64,000 nt of DNA from Mycobacteriaceae bacterium (GCA_019749805.1 JAIEPH010000022.1:124001-188000), one strand, 5' to 3'. Counted from the stretch's first letter, positions 8,225-17,232 are shown. The notes: generated from the letters alone by a model not told the origin. A program made the numbers and translations.

Positions 8225-9196
8225 CTAACGGTTCCTGGCGACCCGCACCTGTTTCTCGATTCGCTCGATCAGCTCGTCCTTCGCGACGATCTCCAGCGGT
8301 ATCGACCCGAGGTCAACATCGCCAGGCGCCGAACTCAATATTGTGGGCAGTTCGTTGACCAGTTCGACCATCTCATCGATGAACACTCGGTACCCGTCGA
8401 GCGGAGTGGCGATCAGTTGCGCGCAGTCGCTCAGCAGTCCGGAATACGCCGAAGGCACGCTGATGTCGCGACACCGCTCGGCCAGCCCGAGGAAGCGCTC
8501 GTGAAAGTCCATGAGCCGGTTGGCCACGTGCACGATGCCCTCCGCGTCGGCGGTGTTCTCGTCGCTGCTGTCACCGAACACCCCCATGAAAGCCGGCGCC
8601 CGCATGAACGACTCCAGCCGACCGATGGTTTCGTACAGCTCGTCCATGCAGTCCTCGACGAAAAGAGCCACCTCCCTGCCATTTCGCGCGTATTCGCCGC
8701 GCGCACCGGAATAGTGCAAGTCGAGATCGCGCAGACGCGGACGCATCTCGGTGCGACGTTGCACAAGCACCGACACGAATGCCGCCCACCGCCACTCCTC
8801 CGGCTTCTCAACCAGAAGCTCGTCGAGTTCTTCTGCGGAGTAGGCGATTGCGGCGAAGCGCCGTTCCCCCTCGGGTGTCTCGTCCGGCGATGCCGGCAGT
8901 CGAGGCGAGATTGACCGCATCAGGTCGGCCCCTTCGACGCCATATATACCCCTGGGGTCGCCGCGGCTCGCCCATCGATGTTGTCGCTCGGCACGTTCGG
9001 CCAGAATCTCGGCCTCGTATGCGGCCTTCAGTCGGCGTTCCTGCGCACGGCGAACAAGCGCACGTACCGCGAAGAACAGCCCGACCGCCGCGCCTACTCC
9101 GAGGATCACCCAGTAGTAGGTGATGACCACCCAGATCAGAATCAGCAGGCCGAAGAACGCCGCCATTCCGCCCGAATCTGAGCCACGCGATGCCAT
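8225..9196 (-). CDS. Membrane-anchored hypothetical protein (323 aa)
   Basis: From ATG 9196 the protein starts MASRGSDSGG and has two closely spaced hydrophobic segments at about 11-30 and 32-50, followed by a basic RALVRRAQERRLKAAYEAE helix and a motif HRWASRGDPRGIYG common in mycobacterial small membrane proteins. Residues 80-323 are a soluble helical region (LVQRRTEMRPRLRDLDL, FVEDCMDELYETIGRLESF). No catalytic motif is visible. The open frame continues 960 nt further upstream but that part is antisense to the NERD-helicase gene and is not protein-like. It lies 17 nt downstream of a secreted DUF732 gene, probably in one transcript. Confidence 0.7.
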   Translation of the reverse strand: MASRGSDSGGMAAFFGLLILIWVVITYYWVILGVGAAVGLFFAVRALVRRAQERRLKAAYEAEILAERAERQHRWASRGDPRGIYGVEGADLMRSISPRLPASPDETPEGERRFAAIAYSAEELDELLVEKPEEWRWAAFVSVLVQRRTEMRPRLRDLDLHYSGARGEYARNGREVALFVEDCMDELYETIGRLESFMRAPAFMGVFGDSSDENTADAEGIVHVANRLMDFHERFLGLAERCRDISVPSAYSGLLSDCAQLIATPLDGYRVFIDEMVELVNELPTILSSAPGDVDLGSIPLEIVAKDELIERIEKQVRVARNR

Positions 9197-9213
9197 CGTG
9201 ATCGTCCGATGCC

Positions 9214-9555
9214 TTAAACCGGGCCCGTATAGCCGTTGTCGCGCGCCCACCCCACGACCGCCGGTTTGGTGTCCACGCACATGTTGTCCACCGCTGCCAT
9301 CAGCACGATGGCCGACTCCGTTGGGGCGAACCCCGTCCGCTGTAGCTTGCCCAGCACCAAGGACGGAGACACTCCGAAGCGCAGCTCGTGGCAGAGCTCC
9401 TTGCCGATGTCGATCATGTCGATTACCGACTCGTAGTACACGCCCATGTTGTCGAGCTGCGCGATGAACTCGTACTGGTCGGCACGCGCCGGGCTCGACA
9501 TCGCCACTGCCCCGCACATCGCGAGCACGCTCGCAAAAACCCCACGTCCACGCAT
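9214..9555 (-). CDS. DUF732 secreted protein
   Basis: A 113-aa protein starting MRGRGVFASVLAMCG with a classic Sec signal peptide and a cleavage site after SSPARA. The mature part (DQYEFIAQLDNMGVYYES, ELCHELRFGVSP, AAVDNMCVDTKP) has the DUF732 pattern: two conserved Cys that can form a disulfide and Leu/Gly spacing around them. The start is fixed by AGGGGGG 4 nt before the ATG; a longer in-frame ORF (to 9633) lacks a site. DUF732 proteins are small exported proteins of mycobacteria with no proven function. A membrane protein gene follows 17 nt downstream. Confidence 0.85.
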   Translation of the reverse strand: MRGRGVFASVLAMCGAVAMSSPARADQYEFIAQLDNMGVYYESVIDMIDIGKELCHELRFGVSPSLVLGKLQRTGFAPTESAIVLMAAVDNMCVDTKPAVVGWARDNGYTGPV

Positions 9556-9685
9556 GATCCCCCCTAGATTTTGCGCTTCGCCGCCGACTGTAGACGCGAC
9601 CTCTGACAAGAAACGCGATCGCAGATACGGCACCCGTTGTCGTGCCGTTGTTGTTCAATCGGGACATGGGGGAGTTCCACATCCG

Positions 9686-11344
9686 ATGACCATCACGCCG
9701 TCTGAGACTCCGCGACTTGCCAGCGCCGCCGAACGCAAGGTCTATCAGGTGCTCCTCGAGCAGTTGCAGCCCAACGACCGCGTCATTCCCGGCCAGCGTG
9801 TCACCGACCATCTCAAGGACCACGAGGTCGACTTCGTCGTGGCGATCGAGGGCGCCGGCATCGTCTGCCTCGAGGTCAAAGGCGGCGACGTCTGGCACGA
9901 CGGCGATACCTGGTGGCAGCGCCGCCGCGGCCACGAACACAAGATCCATCCGGTTCGTCAAGCGCGCGAAGCCTGCTACGCGCTGCGGGACTTCATCGAG
10001 AAGGACGTCCGCTGGAGCCAGGGCCGGCTGCGCTGGGACCACGTCGTCGTCTTCCCCAACGCCGAGATCGACGCCGACTTCGCGCTCCCGGAGTGCCCGC
10101 GGTGGAAGGTGATCGACCGCAGCGACCTCGCGACCCTCGTCGACAGGCTCAGGCATGTTCTCGTCCGACAGGAACTCGACCGGCCGCTGCTGTCGCAGCA
10201 GGGGATCGATCAGCTCTCAACCGCGTTGAGCGGACGGGGATTACCGCAACGCAGCGTCGTCGCACGAGCGTTGGCCAACGAGGACGCCGCCGACGCACTG
10301 ACTGAGCACCAAGCGGTCGTCCTGGACGCCATCCAACTGCTCAACCGCGTCGAGGTCCGTGGAGGAGCGGGCAGCGGCAAGACTTTCCTGGCCATGGAAC
10401 AGGCCCGCCGCCTGTCCGCGAAAGGCCAACGCGTCGCGCTGGTCTGCTACTCCCACGGCCTGGCCTCCTACCTCGAGCGCGTCACGGCAACCTGGCCGCG
10501 ACGCCACCAACCCGGCTATGTGGGAGAGTTCCACGACCTCGGCAAGATGTGGGGCGCCCCCGAAGGGCCCGACGAGTCCATCGCCACCGCCGAAACGGCG
10601 CAGTTCTGGGAGCATGACTTGCCGCTCCAAATGGCCGAACTCGCAATGGAACTCGACCACGGTCACCGGTTCGACTCAATCGTCGTCGACGAGGCCCAGG
10701 ATTTCGCCGACTCCTGGTGGGAGCCGTTGCTGATCGCGCTGAAAGATCCCGACGACGGCGGCATCTACGTGTTCACCGACGAAGGGCAACGGGTGTTCGA
10801 CCGACACGGCGCGCCGCCGGTGCCGCTCGTGCCCCTGATTCTCGACCACAACGTGCGCAACACCCGCCAAATCGCCAATGCGTTTCAGCCACTTGTCGAC
10901 CATCCGATGCGTTTCCTCGGCGGCGAGGGTCCGACGGTCAAGTTCGTCGCCTGCGCCCGCGAGGACGCGCTGGGTGTCGGCGATGACGAGGTCGAACTGC
11001 TCCTCGAGGAGGGTTGGCGCCCAGAGGATGTCGCGCTGCTGACCACCGGCAGTCGCCATCCAGAACAGATCGAGCGACAGAAGGCCGGGCACCGAGCGTA
11101 TTGGGACAGCTTCTGGGATGCCGAGCAGGTGTTCTACGGTCACGTCCTCGGCTTCAAAGGACTCGAGCGTCGCGCTGTCGTGGTCGTCGTGAATGAGACC
11201 AGCCAGTTCGAGCGCTCCCGCGAACGACTTTACGTCGGATTGTCCAGGGCCCGAGACCAACTCGTCGTCTGCGGGGATCCGGACTTCATTCGTGAGGTCG
11301 GCGGACCTGACCTCGCGCACAGGCTGAATCTGCCGCCGGCCTAG
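9686..11344 (+). CDS. NERD nuclease domain-superfamily 1 helicase
   Basis: 552 aa from ATG 9686. Residues about 10-130 form a NERD (nuclease-related) domain: a DHEVDFVVAI strand and a CLEVKGGDVW motif supply the acidic and Lys residues of a restriction-nuclease-like fold. The helicase core follows: Walker A GGAGSGKTFL near residue 226, Walker B VVDEAQDF near 333, FTDEGQRVF, HNVRNTRQIANAF, and VGLSRARDQLVV near 516, the motif VI of UvrD/RecB-type enzymes. It should bind and translocate on DNA and may cut it. Such proteins are found in DNA repair and defence contexts. It stands alone here, divergent from the DUF732 gene, with GGGGGAG 11 nt before the start. Confidence 0.85.
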   Translation: MTITPSETPRLASAAERKVYQVLLEQLQPNDRVIPGQRVTDHLKDHEVDFVVAIEGAGIVCLEVKGGDVWHDGDTWWQRRRGHEHKIHPVRQAREACYALRDFIEKDVRWSQGRLRWDHVVVFPNAEIDADFALPECPRWKVIDRSDLATLVDRLRHVLVRQELDRPLLSQQGIDQLSTALSGRGLPQRSVVARALANEDAADALTEHQAVVLDAIQLLNRVEVRGGAGSGKTFLAMEQARRLSAKGQRVALVCYSHGLASYLERVTATWPRRHQPGYVGEFHDLGKMWGAPEGPDESIATAETAQFWEHDLPLQMAELAMELDHGHRFDSIVVDEAQDFADSWWEPLLIALKDPDDGGIYVFTDEGQRVFDRHGAPPVPLVPLILDHNVRNTRQIANAFQPLVDHPMRFLGGEGPTVKFVACAREDALGVGDDEVELLLEEGWRPEDVALLTTGSRHPEQIERQKAGHRAYWDSFWDAEQVFYGHVLGFKGLERRAVVVVVNETSQFERSRERLYVGLSRARDQLVVCGDPDFIREVGGPDLAHRLNLPPA

Positions 11345-11357
11345 TCGACGTCCACAC

Positions 11358-11588
11358 TCACCGCTCTCGACGATTTTGCCTCATCTCGTGGGCAAGTCGC
11401 TTGACGTACTCACACGCGTCCATGAGCTGCTCGAGAGACTCCGCGGGCCACTCCCTTACCGGTGGAACCGTCAGGATGTGGTCCATTATCGCGTCACGCC
11501 TCGCGCTGTCGGCGGTGCGCTCAGCGACGGCGGCCAACAACTCTTGTAGCAACGCGTCGATAGGTTCGACGACATCTTCAGAGTCCAC
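11358..11588 (-). CDS. Small helical hypothetical protein (76 aa)
   Basis: An acidic helical protein (PIDALLQELLAAVAERTA, ESLEQLMDACEYVKRLA) with a GTG start and no evident ribosome site. It is convergent with the NERD-helicase, 13 nt away. The regular heptad-like Leu pattern and clean third-position GC suggest real coding sequence, but I recognise no family. A promoter would have to lie in the short stretch to 11685, which it shares with the divergent broken membrane gene. Confidence 0.4.
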   Translation of the reverse strand: MDSEDVVEPIDALLQELLAAVAERTADSARRDAIMDHILTVPPVREWPAESLEQLMDACEYVKRLAHEMRQNRRER

Positions 11589-11691
11589 CGCGGCACCGTA
11601 GCCGTCGGTACCGACATCTCAGAATGTCCAAACAAGTCGGCACCAGTGGTGTCGGATCCCGCCGCTAGATTGGCGACGGAGGGGAATGAGC

Positions 11692-12646
11692 ATGAGCGAG
11701 CCAGAGCCGGCGGCGAGCCGCGAGATTTCGGCGAAAGACGTCTTCGCCCGCTCGAACATGCCGTCACGCTGGGAGCGATTGACCAACGTGGCGCCGAAGA
11801 CCGCGCCGGACCGGATGTACCTGGCGTTCGTGGCCGCCCGGTACCGCGGCGACGAGTTGCTGACCCATCCCGACGACCTAATCCCTCCAGAGGAATTCTA
11901 CGTTCGCGAACGGACCCTCACGGTGGGCTGGTCGTCGATCGCTCTTGGCGTTGGGCTGACGCTGACCGGCGTCGCCACACACCTACCGTTGCTGACCATC
12001 GTGGGCATCGTGGTGCTCGTCTGCGCGGTCGTTGTTGTGATGGGCATGGTCGTGGTGACGCAACCGGCGATCGACGACTTCCGGGCGCAGAAGGCGCTAT
12101 GCGAGGCGGCCGAAGCCCGGCTGTACGCCGATCCGATGGATCAGGAAAACACCGCGACTCTCAACGAGATGATCACCCACGACGAAGGCACTCTCGCCTA
12201 CTGCGCGGCCAAGATCGCGTCAGAAACGACCACGCGAGATACTACGGCCTGGACGCGCCCTGCCTTTAATTGGATGATTCCGCGGGCGCCGGTATCGAGC
12301 AGGATCCGAATTGGGCGTCGCCGCACATCGACCTCACGATGATCGACCTGTGGGACGAGCTGACCGACGTCGGCGAAAGTGCACGTCAGATCGCCGAGGA
12401 CCGTCGCGCCACCGAATCGGTTCAGAGGAGCCGACTGCGGGACCACGCGGACATGAAGCTGACGATCGCCGAGGACAAGAAGCTCCGCAAAGAGGCGCTC
12501 ACCCTGCTGTCCGCCCGCGTCTATTCGTTCGCCGATTACGGGACCAGGTGCAGCGTCTCAGCATCACCGCACGGCGTGACATGAACGCGCTCAGCCGCGC
12601 GGTTCGACGGGTATCAGACGAGCAGGCACGAAACCGTTTGGTCTGA
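11692..12646 (+). pseudogene. Decayed gene for a two-helix membrane protein
   Basis: The start is good (GGAGGGG 7 nt before ATG 11692, MSEPEPAASREISAKD). The first frame gives a soluble N-terminus (PDRMYLAFVAARYRGDELL), two membrane segments (IALGVGLTLTGVATHL and LLTIVGIVVLVCAVVVVMG) and a helical tail up to about 12215. Protein-like sequence then continues in the next frame (YYGLDAPCL, stop TAA at 12267, then LDDSAGAGIEQDPNWASPHI, WDELTDVGESARQIAEDRR) and from about 12535 in a third frame (RDQVQRLSITARRDMNALSR) to a TGA at 12644-12646. At least two frameshifts and one nonsense codon are needed to read it through. The intact protein would have had about 315 aa. Family unknown. Confidence 0.65.
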
Positions 12647-12725
12647 ACGGTGTCATGCGTCTGCTCCATGCAGCCAGCAAACTTCCCTACGCTGAGTTGA
12701 CGCACATTGCTGGCTTAATAGATAA

Positions 12726-13603
12726 GTGCAGCAAACGAATTCCGAGCGCTTGCACGTCGTCGAGGGGAGCGATTGGAAGGACGCGGTTATCGCCCTCTTG
12801 CAGTCCCGCTGTCCCTATCGGCCCTGGCGGTACGGCTTCGGCGAGATGCGCGAAGGCGACCCGGGTCGCGATCGTGCTCAACACGGATCCGCCGTCGATC
12901 ATGACCACGCTCGGACGCATCGGCATCGATGGTCGTTCGGATCGAGCCGTGGTCGAGTGGCCGACTCCTGGTCCGGCTCTACTGGACCTTGCCACGTTGA
13001 CCGCGTGGTCGACTTTCCCCACGATCAATATCCGCTCAGTGTATGGATGCTTCGCGGTGATGCCGGCCTTCGGCTCGAACTCGCATTGAAGGACGCGGAG
13101 TATCGGGACGATCCGTCGATGCGTCTCGGACACTCGAGTGTGGCCGCCGCACGCATCCTGTTGCACTCGATGGGTCGTTGTGCGGGTTGCGATTCGGGAA
13201 TCGACCTGACGCGGTGGGACGCGCGTGAGAATGCGCGTATCCGTACTGTCGACGCGCCTTTGCGTGATGCGTCTGCGTTGCTGATCCAGGACTTGCGTGG
13301 GCGGGCCAGCTACGTCGAGGGACCGTTCAATCCGAAGAGTTGGCTGCTGCCCGACCTTCCGGACGAGCGGCCCGGCGTCCTGTGCCCGCGTTGCGTCACG
13401 CGCATGGACGAAGACGGACACGCGACGCTGCTCGACTTTCGCTTCTCGCAGCACCCGAAGTGCCCCAACTGCGGAGCAGGACGCACCCAGCGCGCGGTGT
13501 TCGGGATGGCCCCACATTCGACATTCCGCCCCGGCTGGACATGCGCGGTTGCTGCCTGACACCCGACAACTGGACCTGCACCAAGTGCGCGCATCAATGG
13601 TGA
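12726..13603 (+). pseudogene. Decayed gene for a Cys-rich (zinc-ribbon) protein
   Basis: Protein-like sequence moves between frames: SDWKDAVIALLQSRCPYRPW in one, ATRVAIVLNTDPPSIMTTLG and IDGRSDRAVVEWPTPGPALL in the next (12860-13020), back to the first for LRLELALKDAEYRDDPSMRL through CAGCDSGIDLTRWDARENAR, CPRCVTRM and CPNCGAG, and finally a third frame for FDIPPRLDMRGCC and WTCTKCAHQW ending at 13603. Three frameshifts are required. Four CxxC pairs suggest two zinc ribbons, as in nucleic-acid-binding or HNH-like proteins, but no catalytic motif is certain. From 13604 to 13891 I see no gene; short ORFs there are not protein-like. Confidence 0.6.
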
Positions 13604-13891
13604 GGACGGGCCTAAAGATGAGAGAGCTTGTTAACACTCGAGACTGCGTGTCCAATATTCGCACACGTCCCTGAGCGGCAGTTTGCGAGCTTGGTGCCGT
13701 TTACTCAGGCGTTTGCAATCAGTTTCGAGATCTCGTTGCATTTCGACAATCGTTTGAGGCGAGGACGTCTCACTTCGGTGAATGCCGAATCGGGAGGAAT
13801 GACGCTGCGTGTGAGTACGTGTCTCGCAGCGCCTACAGGTGATGGTCTGCAACAGTCTCTGAGCCCACACCGCGTGTCAATATCACAGTTG

Positions 13892-14602
13892 TTAAGCGAA
13901 TATTCCATAAACTGGAATTACGTCGTTGCGAGTCACGACGTGCACAAGCCCGGATTCCCCTGTCTCGACGCTCCACATGATGACCTCAAGAAAGCCTAGG
14001 TTGAGTGTGACACGGACGACGGCGTCGTTACCAATCATCTTGAAACACAACTGTTGCCTACGAAATTCGCCCATAATCTCAACCGGCGGATAGCGCAGCA
14101 TCTCGCGCCAAGATGATGATGGCTTCGTAACTTTGTGGTTATGCGCCGACATCGGGCACAGAGAGCCGTAAACTAGATCGGCGAGTCCCATATCGAGCTC
14201 TTGAAGATGATATGGGCTCAGGGGAGGAGGCGGTGGCTTCAGACGCTTCAAGAGATGATGGTGTCCACGCTCTTGAGCTACGTCAAACGGAATGCGTCCT
14301 TTCGCATCCCGGAGCGAACGAATTCCTCCTCGCTTGATCAGCTTGTCGACTACATTCTCCGAGGCTCCGTGCCACGCTGCCTGATGCAAAACGGTGAACC
14401 AACTTTTTCCGCCTAGTCGCCACTGATAAGGCCGGAGCGACTGCTGGTCTTCAAGTGCCATGAACACCTTGGGCCAGTCGCCCTGTTTAGCAGCGTCAGC
14501 TAAATGATTTCCTGCGGACACCAAGTTGGTGGGGAGGAATTTGGGGTCTAGCAACCCCTGCCAGACGGGCACGCCGCGGGTGAGTTTGGCTTGCGTCATC
14601 AT
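13892..14602 (-). CDS. Ankyrin-repeat protein, paralogue of the 14986-15723 product
   Basis: About 236 aa from ATG 14602, chosen because MTQAKLTRGVPVWQGLLD then aligns with the start of the paralogue (MSGQPFVWRGVLD); the frame is open further to a GTG at 14665. Ankyrin-like repeat: SWFTVLHQAAWHGASENVVD followed by a second RDAKGRIPFDVAQERGHHHL. The C-terminal half (REMLRYPPVEIMGEF, LNLGFLEVIMWSVETG) is a separate domain shared with the paralogue. Base composition is clearly less GC-rich than the neighbouring genes, which suggests separate acquisition. It is the last gene of the ADP-ribosylglycohydrolase operon, 92 nt after the small gene. The function is likely protein binding; no enzyme motif is visible. 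Confidence 0.7.
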   Translation of the reverse strand: MMTQAKLTRGVPVWQGLLDPKFLPTNLVSAGNHLADAAKQGDWPKVFMALEDQQSLRPYQWRLGGKSWFTVLHQAAWHGASENVVDKLIKRGGIRSLRDAKGRIPFDVAQERGHHHLLKRLKPPPPPLSPYHLQELDMGLADLVYGSLCPMSAHNHKVTKPSSSWREMLRYPPVEIMGEFRRQQLCFKMIGNDAVVRVTLNLGFLEVIMWSVETGESGLVHVVTRNDVIPVYGIFA

Positions 14603-14758
14603 CAGACAATCATGCTCCGTGGCTCCGGCAACCAACGTCAAGTTGAGCCATTTAGTAGGTGCCACTTACGGCGGTCGGCGGAAACGTGTTCAGACCACTC
14701 AACACCTGCGAAGCGCTGCTGATAGGACGCGCGTTACCGGATGACCCTAGCTCCCCGC

Positions 14759-14986
14759 TTACAACACTCCACGGTCGATATCACGCGCCGCCAAATCCTT
14801 GGCCGCGCGGAGAGTCAGCGTCGGAATCCAGCTGACCGTTCCGCTGGCGCCGGCGACATGGCGGGTCAGCACCCAACCGGTCTCGTCACGTACCGCTATA
14901 TACGTGCACTGCGCATCGCCGATCCATGACGTCATAGTGTGTGCACCCGCACGTAATCGGCGCCAGCGGTAAGCGGGTTTCGTCAT
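14759..14986 (-). CDS. Small hypothetical protein (75 aa) coupled to the ankyrin gene
   Basis: Its ATG shares one base with the TGA of the upstream ankyrin gene (TGATG), so translation is coupled. The product starts MTKPAYRWRRLRAG with a basic N-terminus, then a compact strand-rich part (WIGDAQCTYIAVRDETG, WVLTRHVAGASGTVSW) and a final helix (TLRAAKDLAARDIDRG). No family is recognised. The frame is open for another 156 nt upstream, but that part is inside the ankyrin gene. The strict coupling suggests it works with the ankyrin protein. Confidence 0.55.
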   Translation of the reverse strand: MTKPAYRWRRLRAGAHTMTSWIGDAQCTYIAVRDETGWVLTRHVAGASGTVSWIPTLTLRAAKDLAARDIDRGVL

Positions 14987-15723
14987 CACACGAATCCCTC
15001 GTCGACGAGAATTGCTCCTGCCGTAGTGATCACATGCTCCTGGCCAGACCCTCCGACCGCACGGCACCAACTCTTCACATCGAGGAAGTTCTCCTGCAGT
15101 CGGATGTCGAAGCCGCCGTACATACCCGGCACCGGAAACCATACGTGCTGGTCCGGCACTTCGTGCAGTATCTCGACTGGTGGGTACCGCAGGACCTCCC
15201 GCGGATTGCGCCCGTCGAACAGCACGCCAATACGTCCGTCGATCACCTGGGCGAGATGGCCGTCGAGTGAATGGATTTCATCCGACGACAGCGGTGAAGG
15301 TGGCGACATCAGCTGCTGCTCGAGCAGAGTGCGCGACTGCTCGGCAACGCCGACACCCTTGCCCCAGTGGATCTTGCGCGACCGATCCATGAAAACGTCA
15401 TGTGCGGTTCGCCCCCTCGATTCTGTCAGCGTCAACAGGGCGCCACGCCGGATCAGGCCGGCGACCACATTGGCCGGTGCACCGTGCCAGGCGGCCTGGT
15501 GGAGGACTGTGAACCACGCGGTACCTCCCGGCCTCCATCCATTGATGTCGATCAGCAACGTCGGATCGTCGAGCGTGCTCAGCACGGCTGACCAGTCGCC
15601 GGCCTTGGCGGCATCGGCAAAGCGGTGTGACCCGACAACGACGTGATTGTGCTGTAGTTCAGAGTCGAGCACGCCGCGCCACACGAAGGGCTGGCCGCTC
15701 ATAGACGCCTCATCGCCCCACAT
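14986..15723 (-). CDS. Ankyrin-repeat protein
   Basis: 245 aa. The start ATG 15723 has a near-perfect site (GGAGGT, 8 nt upstream) that lies inside the end of the phosphatase-fusion gene, with a 14-nt overlap. An ankyrin-type repeat occupies residues 69-98 (WFTVLHQAAWHGAPANVVAG), with a partial second repeat to 115 (ESRGRTAHDVF). The C-terminal half (REVLRYPPVEILHEV, LQENFLDVKSW) is unassigned but shared with the paralogue at 13892-14602. There is no signal peptide. Position between an ADP-ribosylglycohydrolase-phosphatase and a second ankyrin protein suggests a role as adaptor or inhibitor in the same pathway; that is inference. Confidence 0.8.
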   Translation of the reverse strand: MWGDEASMSGQPFVWRGVLDSELQHNHVVVGSHRFADAAKAGDWSAVLSTLDDPTLLIDINGWRPGGTAWFTVLHQAAWHGAPANVVAGLIRRGALLTLTESRGRTAHDVFMDRSRKIHWGKGVGVAEQSRTLLEQQLMSPPSPLSSDEIHSLDGHLAQVIDGRIGVLFDGRNPREVLRYPPVEILHEVPDQHVWFPVPGMYGGFDIRLQENFLDVKSWCRAVGGSGQEHVITTAGAILVDEGFV

Positions 15724-17185
15724 GACGATCACCTCCTTCGGTTTCGAGATCGCGAGAGTGTAAGCGCCGCAGCGCTTCCCGAAATGCCCGATTCGGATAT
15801 GAGTTCGGCAGAACAGCCTTGATATCGCGCAGTGCCTCATCGACGTCGGTGCCGCGCAGGCGTGCCCCGTACAGCGCCCCGATCGTCGGCGTGCGGCTGT
15901 ACGCGCCGACACAGTGGACCAACACCGTGCGACCCTCACGCCGGAACTGCTCCACCAGGCGAACGGTGTCCATCAGCACGAAGTCCAGGTGCGGGTTCTC
16001 GTCTTCCTCAGGCCGATCGATGAGACGCACCTCCACATGCGGTATGTCGCCGGGCATGTCGTCGTCCGCCAACCGGCACAGTGATACGACCGCGCCCACC
16101 TCTTCCGGCAGCTGTCGAAGGATCCCGATGCCGCCGAGCAGCACACCGTCGTCATGCGGGTGACGGGCGAACGTGTCGATCGGCGAGCCCGGATACGAAA
16201 AGTCGAACTCGTCCGGTTTGCCGTTGCGCTCGATCGCCGTTGCGAGCCCCACCAGGTCACGGGCGGTCAGGCCCGGCCACCCGTGTAGCAGTCGGCGCCA
16301 CTCGCCGGGGACCGCAGATGCGCCGTGTACGGCACCGAGTAGTCCTCCCGCGATCGCCGCGACCGTATCGGTGTCGTAGCCGGCCCGCACGGCGGCGTCC
16401 AACGCCAACCGAAGATGGTCGGCGCGGAAGGTCCCTTCTCTCGGATCGTCGGCGGGTAGGGGCGTGGTGGCGATCGCCGACACCGCCGCCTGCAGGGCCG
16501 TCACCACCCAACCGTTGTTGGGGAACGATGCCGGGGGAGCGGACTCGGCCTCATCCAGTCGCTTCGACCACAGAGCGCGGCGGTCAGAATCGATGTGACG
16601 CAGCCCGATTCGCACATCTAACTTTCCCGTGCGCACGGCATGCCGGATGGCGCAGCACCACAACACGCACGCGTCGGCCGCGTCCGGGTCGAAGTGTGTG
16701 AGGCTGCTGATCGCATGCGCCGCCTCGACCAACGCGTCCTCATCGTCGAGATAGGCGAGGGCCACCGGGGCCGTGCGCATCAGTGATCCATTGCCGGCCG
16801 TGCGGCCGGTGCGCTGATGAAGGTCTGCCGACAGCGCACGGGCGCGCGCCGCGGTGATGGCGCCGTCGCGCGCTGCCGCCGACAACACAGAACCGGTCTG
16901 AATACCCACGTCCTTGGCGGTAAGTGACCACTCGTACCACCGCTGCACGATCAGATCCTGAGCCTTCTCGCCGCGCAGGTCGGCACCGGTCGCGGCGACT
17001 TCCGCGATCGCGATGGCCATCGACGTATCGTCTGTCCACTCGCCGGCCGCCCATGGGCCACCGCCAACCATCGCCACCTCGAGTTCCGGCCCGCGCGGCG
17101 GCTTGAACTCGTACGGCGCACCCAGCGCATCTCCCGCCGCGGTCGCCAGCAGCACGCCTTCCACCCGATCGTTGTATGAAGTCAT
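15710..17185 (-). CDS. ADP-ribosylglycohydrolase fused to Cys-dependent phosphatase
   Basis: 491 aa. Residues 1-320 are a DraG/ARH-type domain: GDALGAPYEF at 19-27, metal ligands in TDDTSM at 51-56, GNGSLMRTAPVAL, and the second metal motif GYDTDTVAAIAGG. Residues about 340-480 are a dual-specificity-phosphatase-like domain with the P-loop HCVGAYSR (C425, R431; Cx5R) and an upstream Asp-rich loop. The first domain should remove ADP-ribose from proteins, nucleic acids or small molecules; the second should hydrolyse a phosphoester. Start ATG 17185 has AGAGGGGGAA upstream. It heads an operon with ankyrin genes and is divergent from an NrtR-like regulator, which senses ADP-ribose-type ligands, so control by that regulator is likely. 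Confidence 0.88.
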   Translation of the reverse strand: MTSYNDRVEGVLLATAAGDALGAPYEFKPPRGPELEVAMVGGGPWAAGEWTDDTSMAIAIAEVAATGADLRGEKAQDLIVQRWYEWSLTAKDVGIQTGSVLSAAARDGAITAARARALSADLHQRTGRTAGNGSLMRTAPVALAYLDDEDALVEAAHAISSLTHFDPDAADACVLWCCAIRHAVRTGKLDVRIGLRHIDSDRRALWSKRLDEAESAPPASFPNNGWVVTALQAAVSAIATTPLPADDPREGTFRADHLRLALDAAVRAGYDTDTVAAIAGGLLGAVHGASAVPGEWRRLLHGWPGLTARDLVGLATAIERNGKPDEFDFSYPGSPIDTFARHPHDDGVLLGGIGILRQLPEEVGAVVSLCRLADDDMPGDIPHVEVRLIDRPEEDENPHLDFVLMDTVRLVEQFRREGRTVLVHCVGAYSRTPTIGALYGARLRGTDVDEALRDIKAVLPNSYPNRAFREALRRLHSRDLETEGGDRHVGR

Positions 17186-17205
17186 CGCCGTGTTCCCCCT
17201 CTTGA

Positions 17206-17232
17206 GCTAATTTGAGCGAAATTCCGCTAATT
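17206..17232. promoter_or_regulatory. Candidate NrtR operator between the divergent genes
   Basis: The 75-bp divergent region holds two direct copies of GCTAATT (17206-17212 and 17226-17232), 20 bp apart, i.e. two helical turns. A perfect 5-5-5 palindrome, AATTT-GAGCG-AAATT, sits between them at 17209-17223. This is the only conspicuous symmetric AT-rich element between the regulator and its presumed target operon. Binding by the NrtR-like protein is inference. Confidence 0.45.

Noticed and set aside
8225..10156. Single 643-aa frame on the minus strand
   Set aside because: Only the part from 9196 downward is protein-like; the upper part is antisense to the NERD-helicase and out of character.
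12687..13664. A 325-aa minus-strand frame
   Set aside because: It is antisense to a decayed zinc-ribbon gene whose plus-strand frames are clearly more protein-like.
13628..13999. A 123-aa plus-strand frame
   Set aside because: No ribosome site, composition unlike a protein, and it overlaps the ankyrin gene end.
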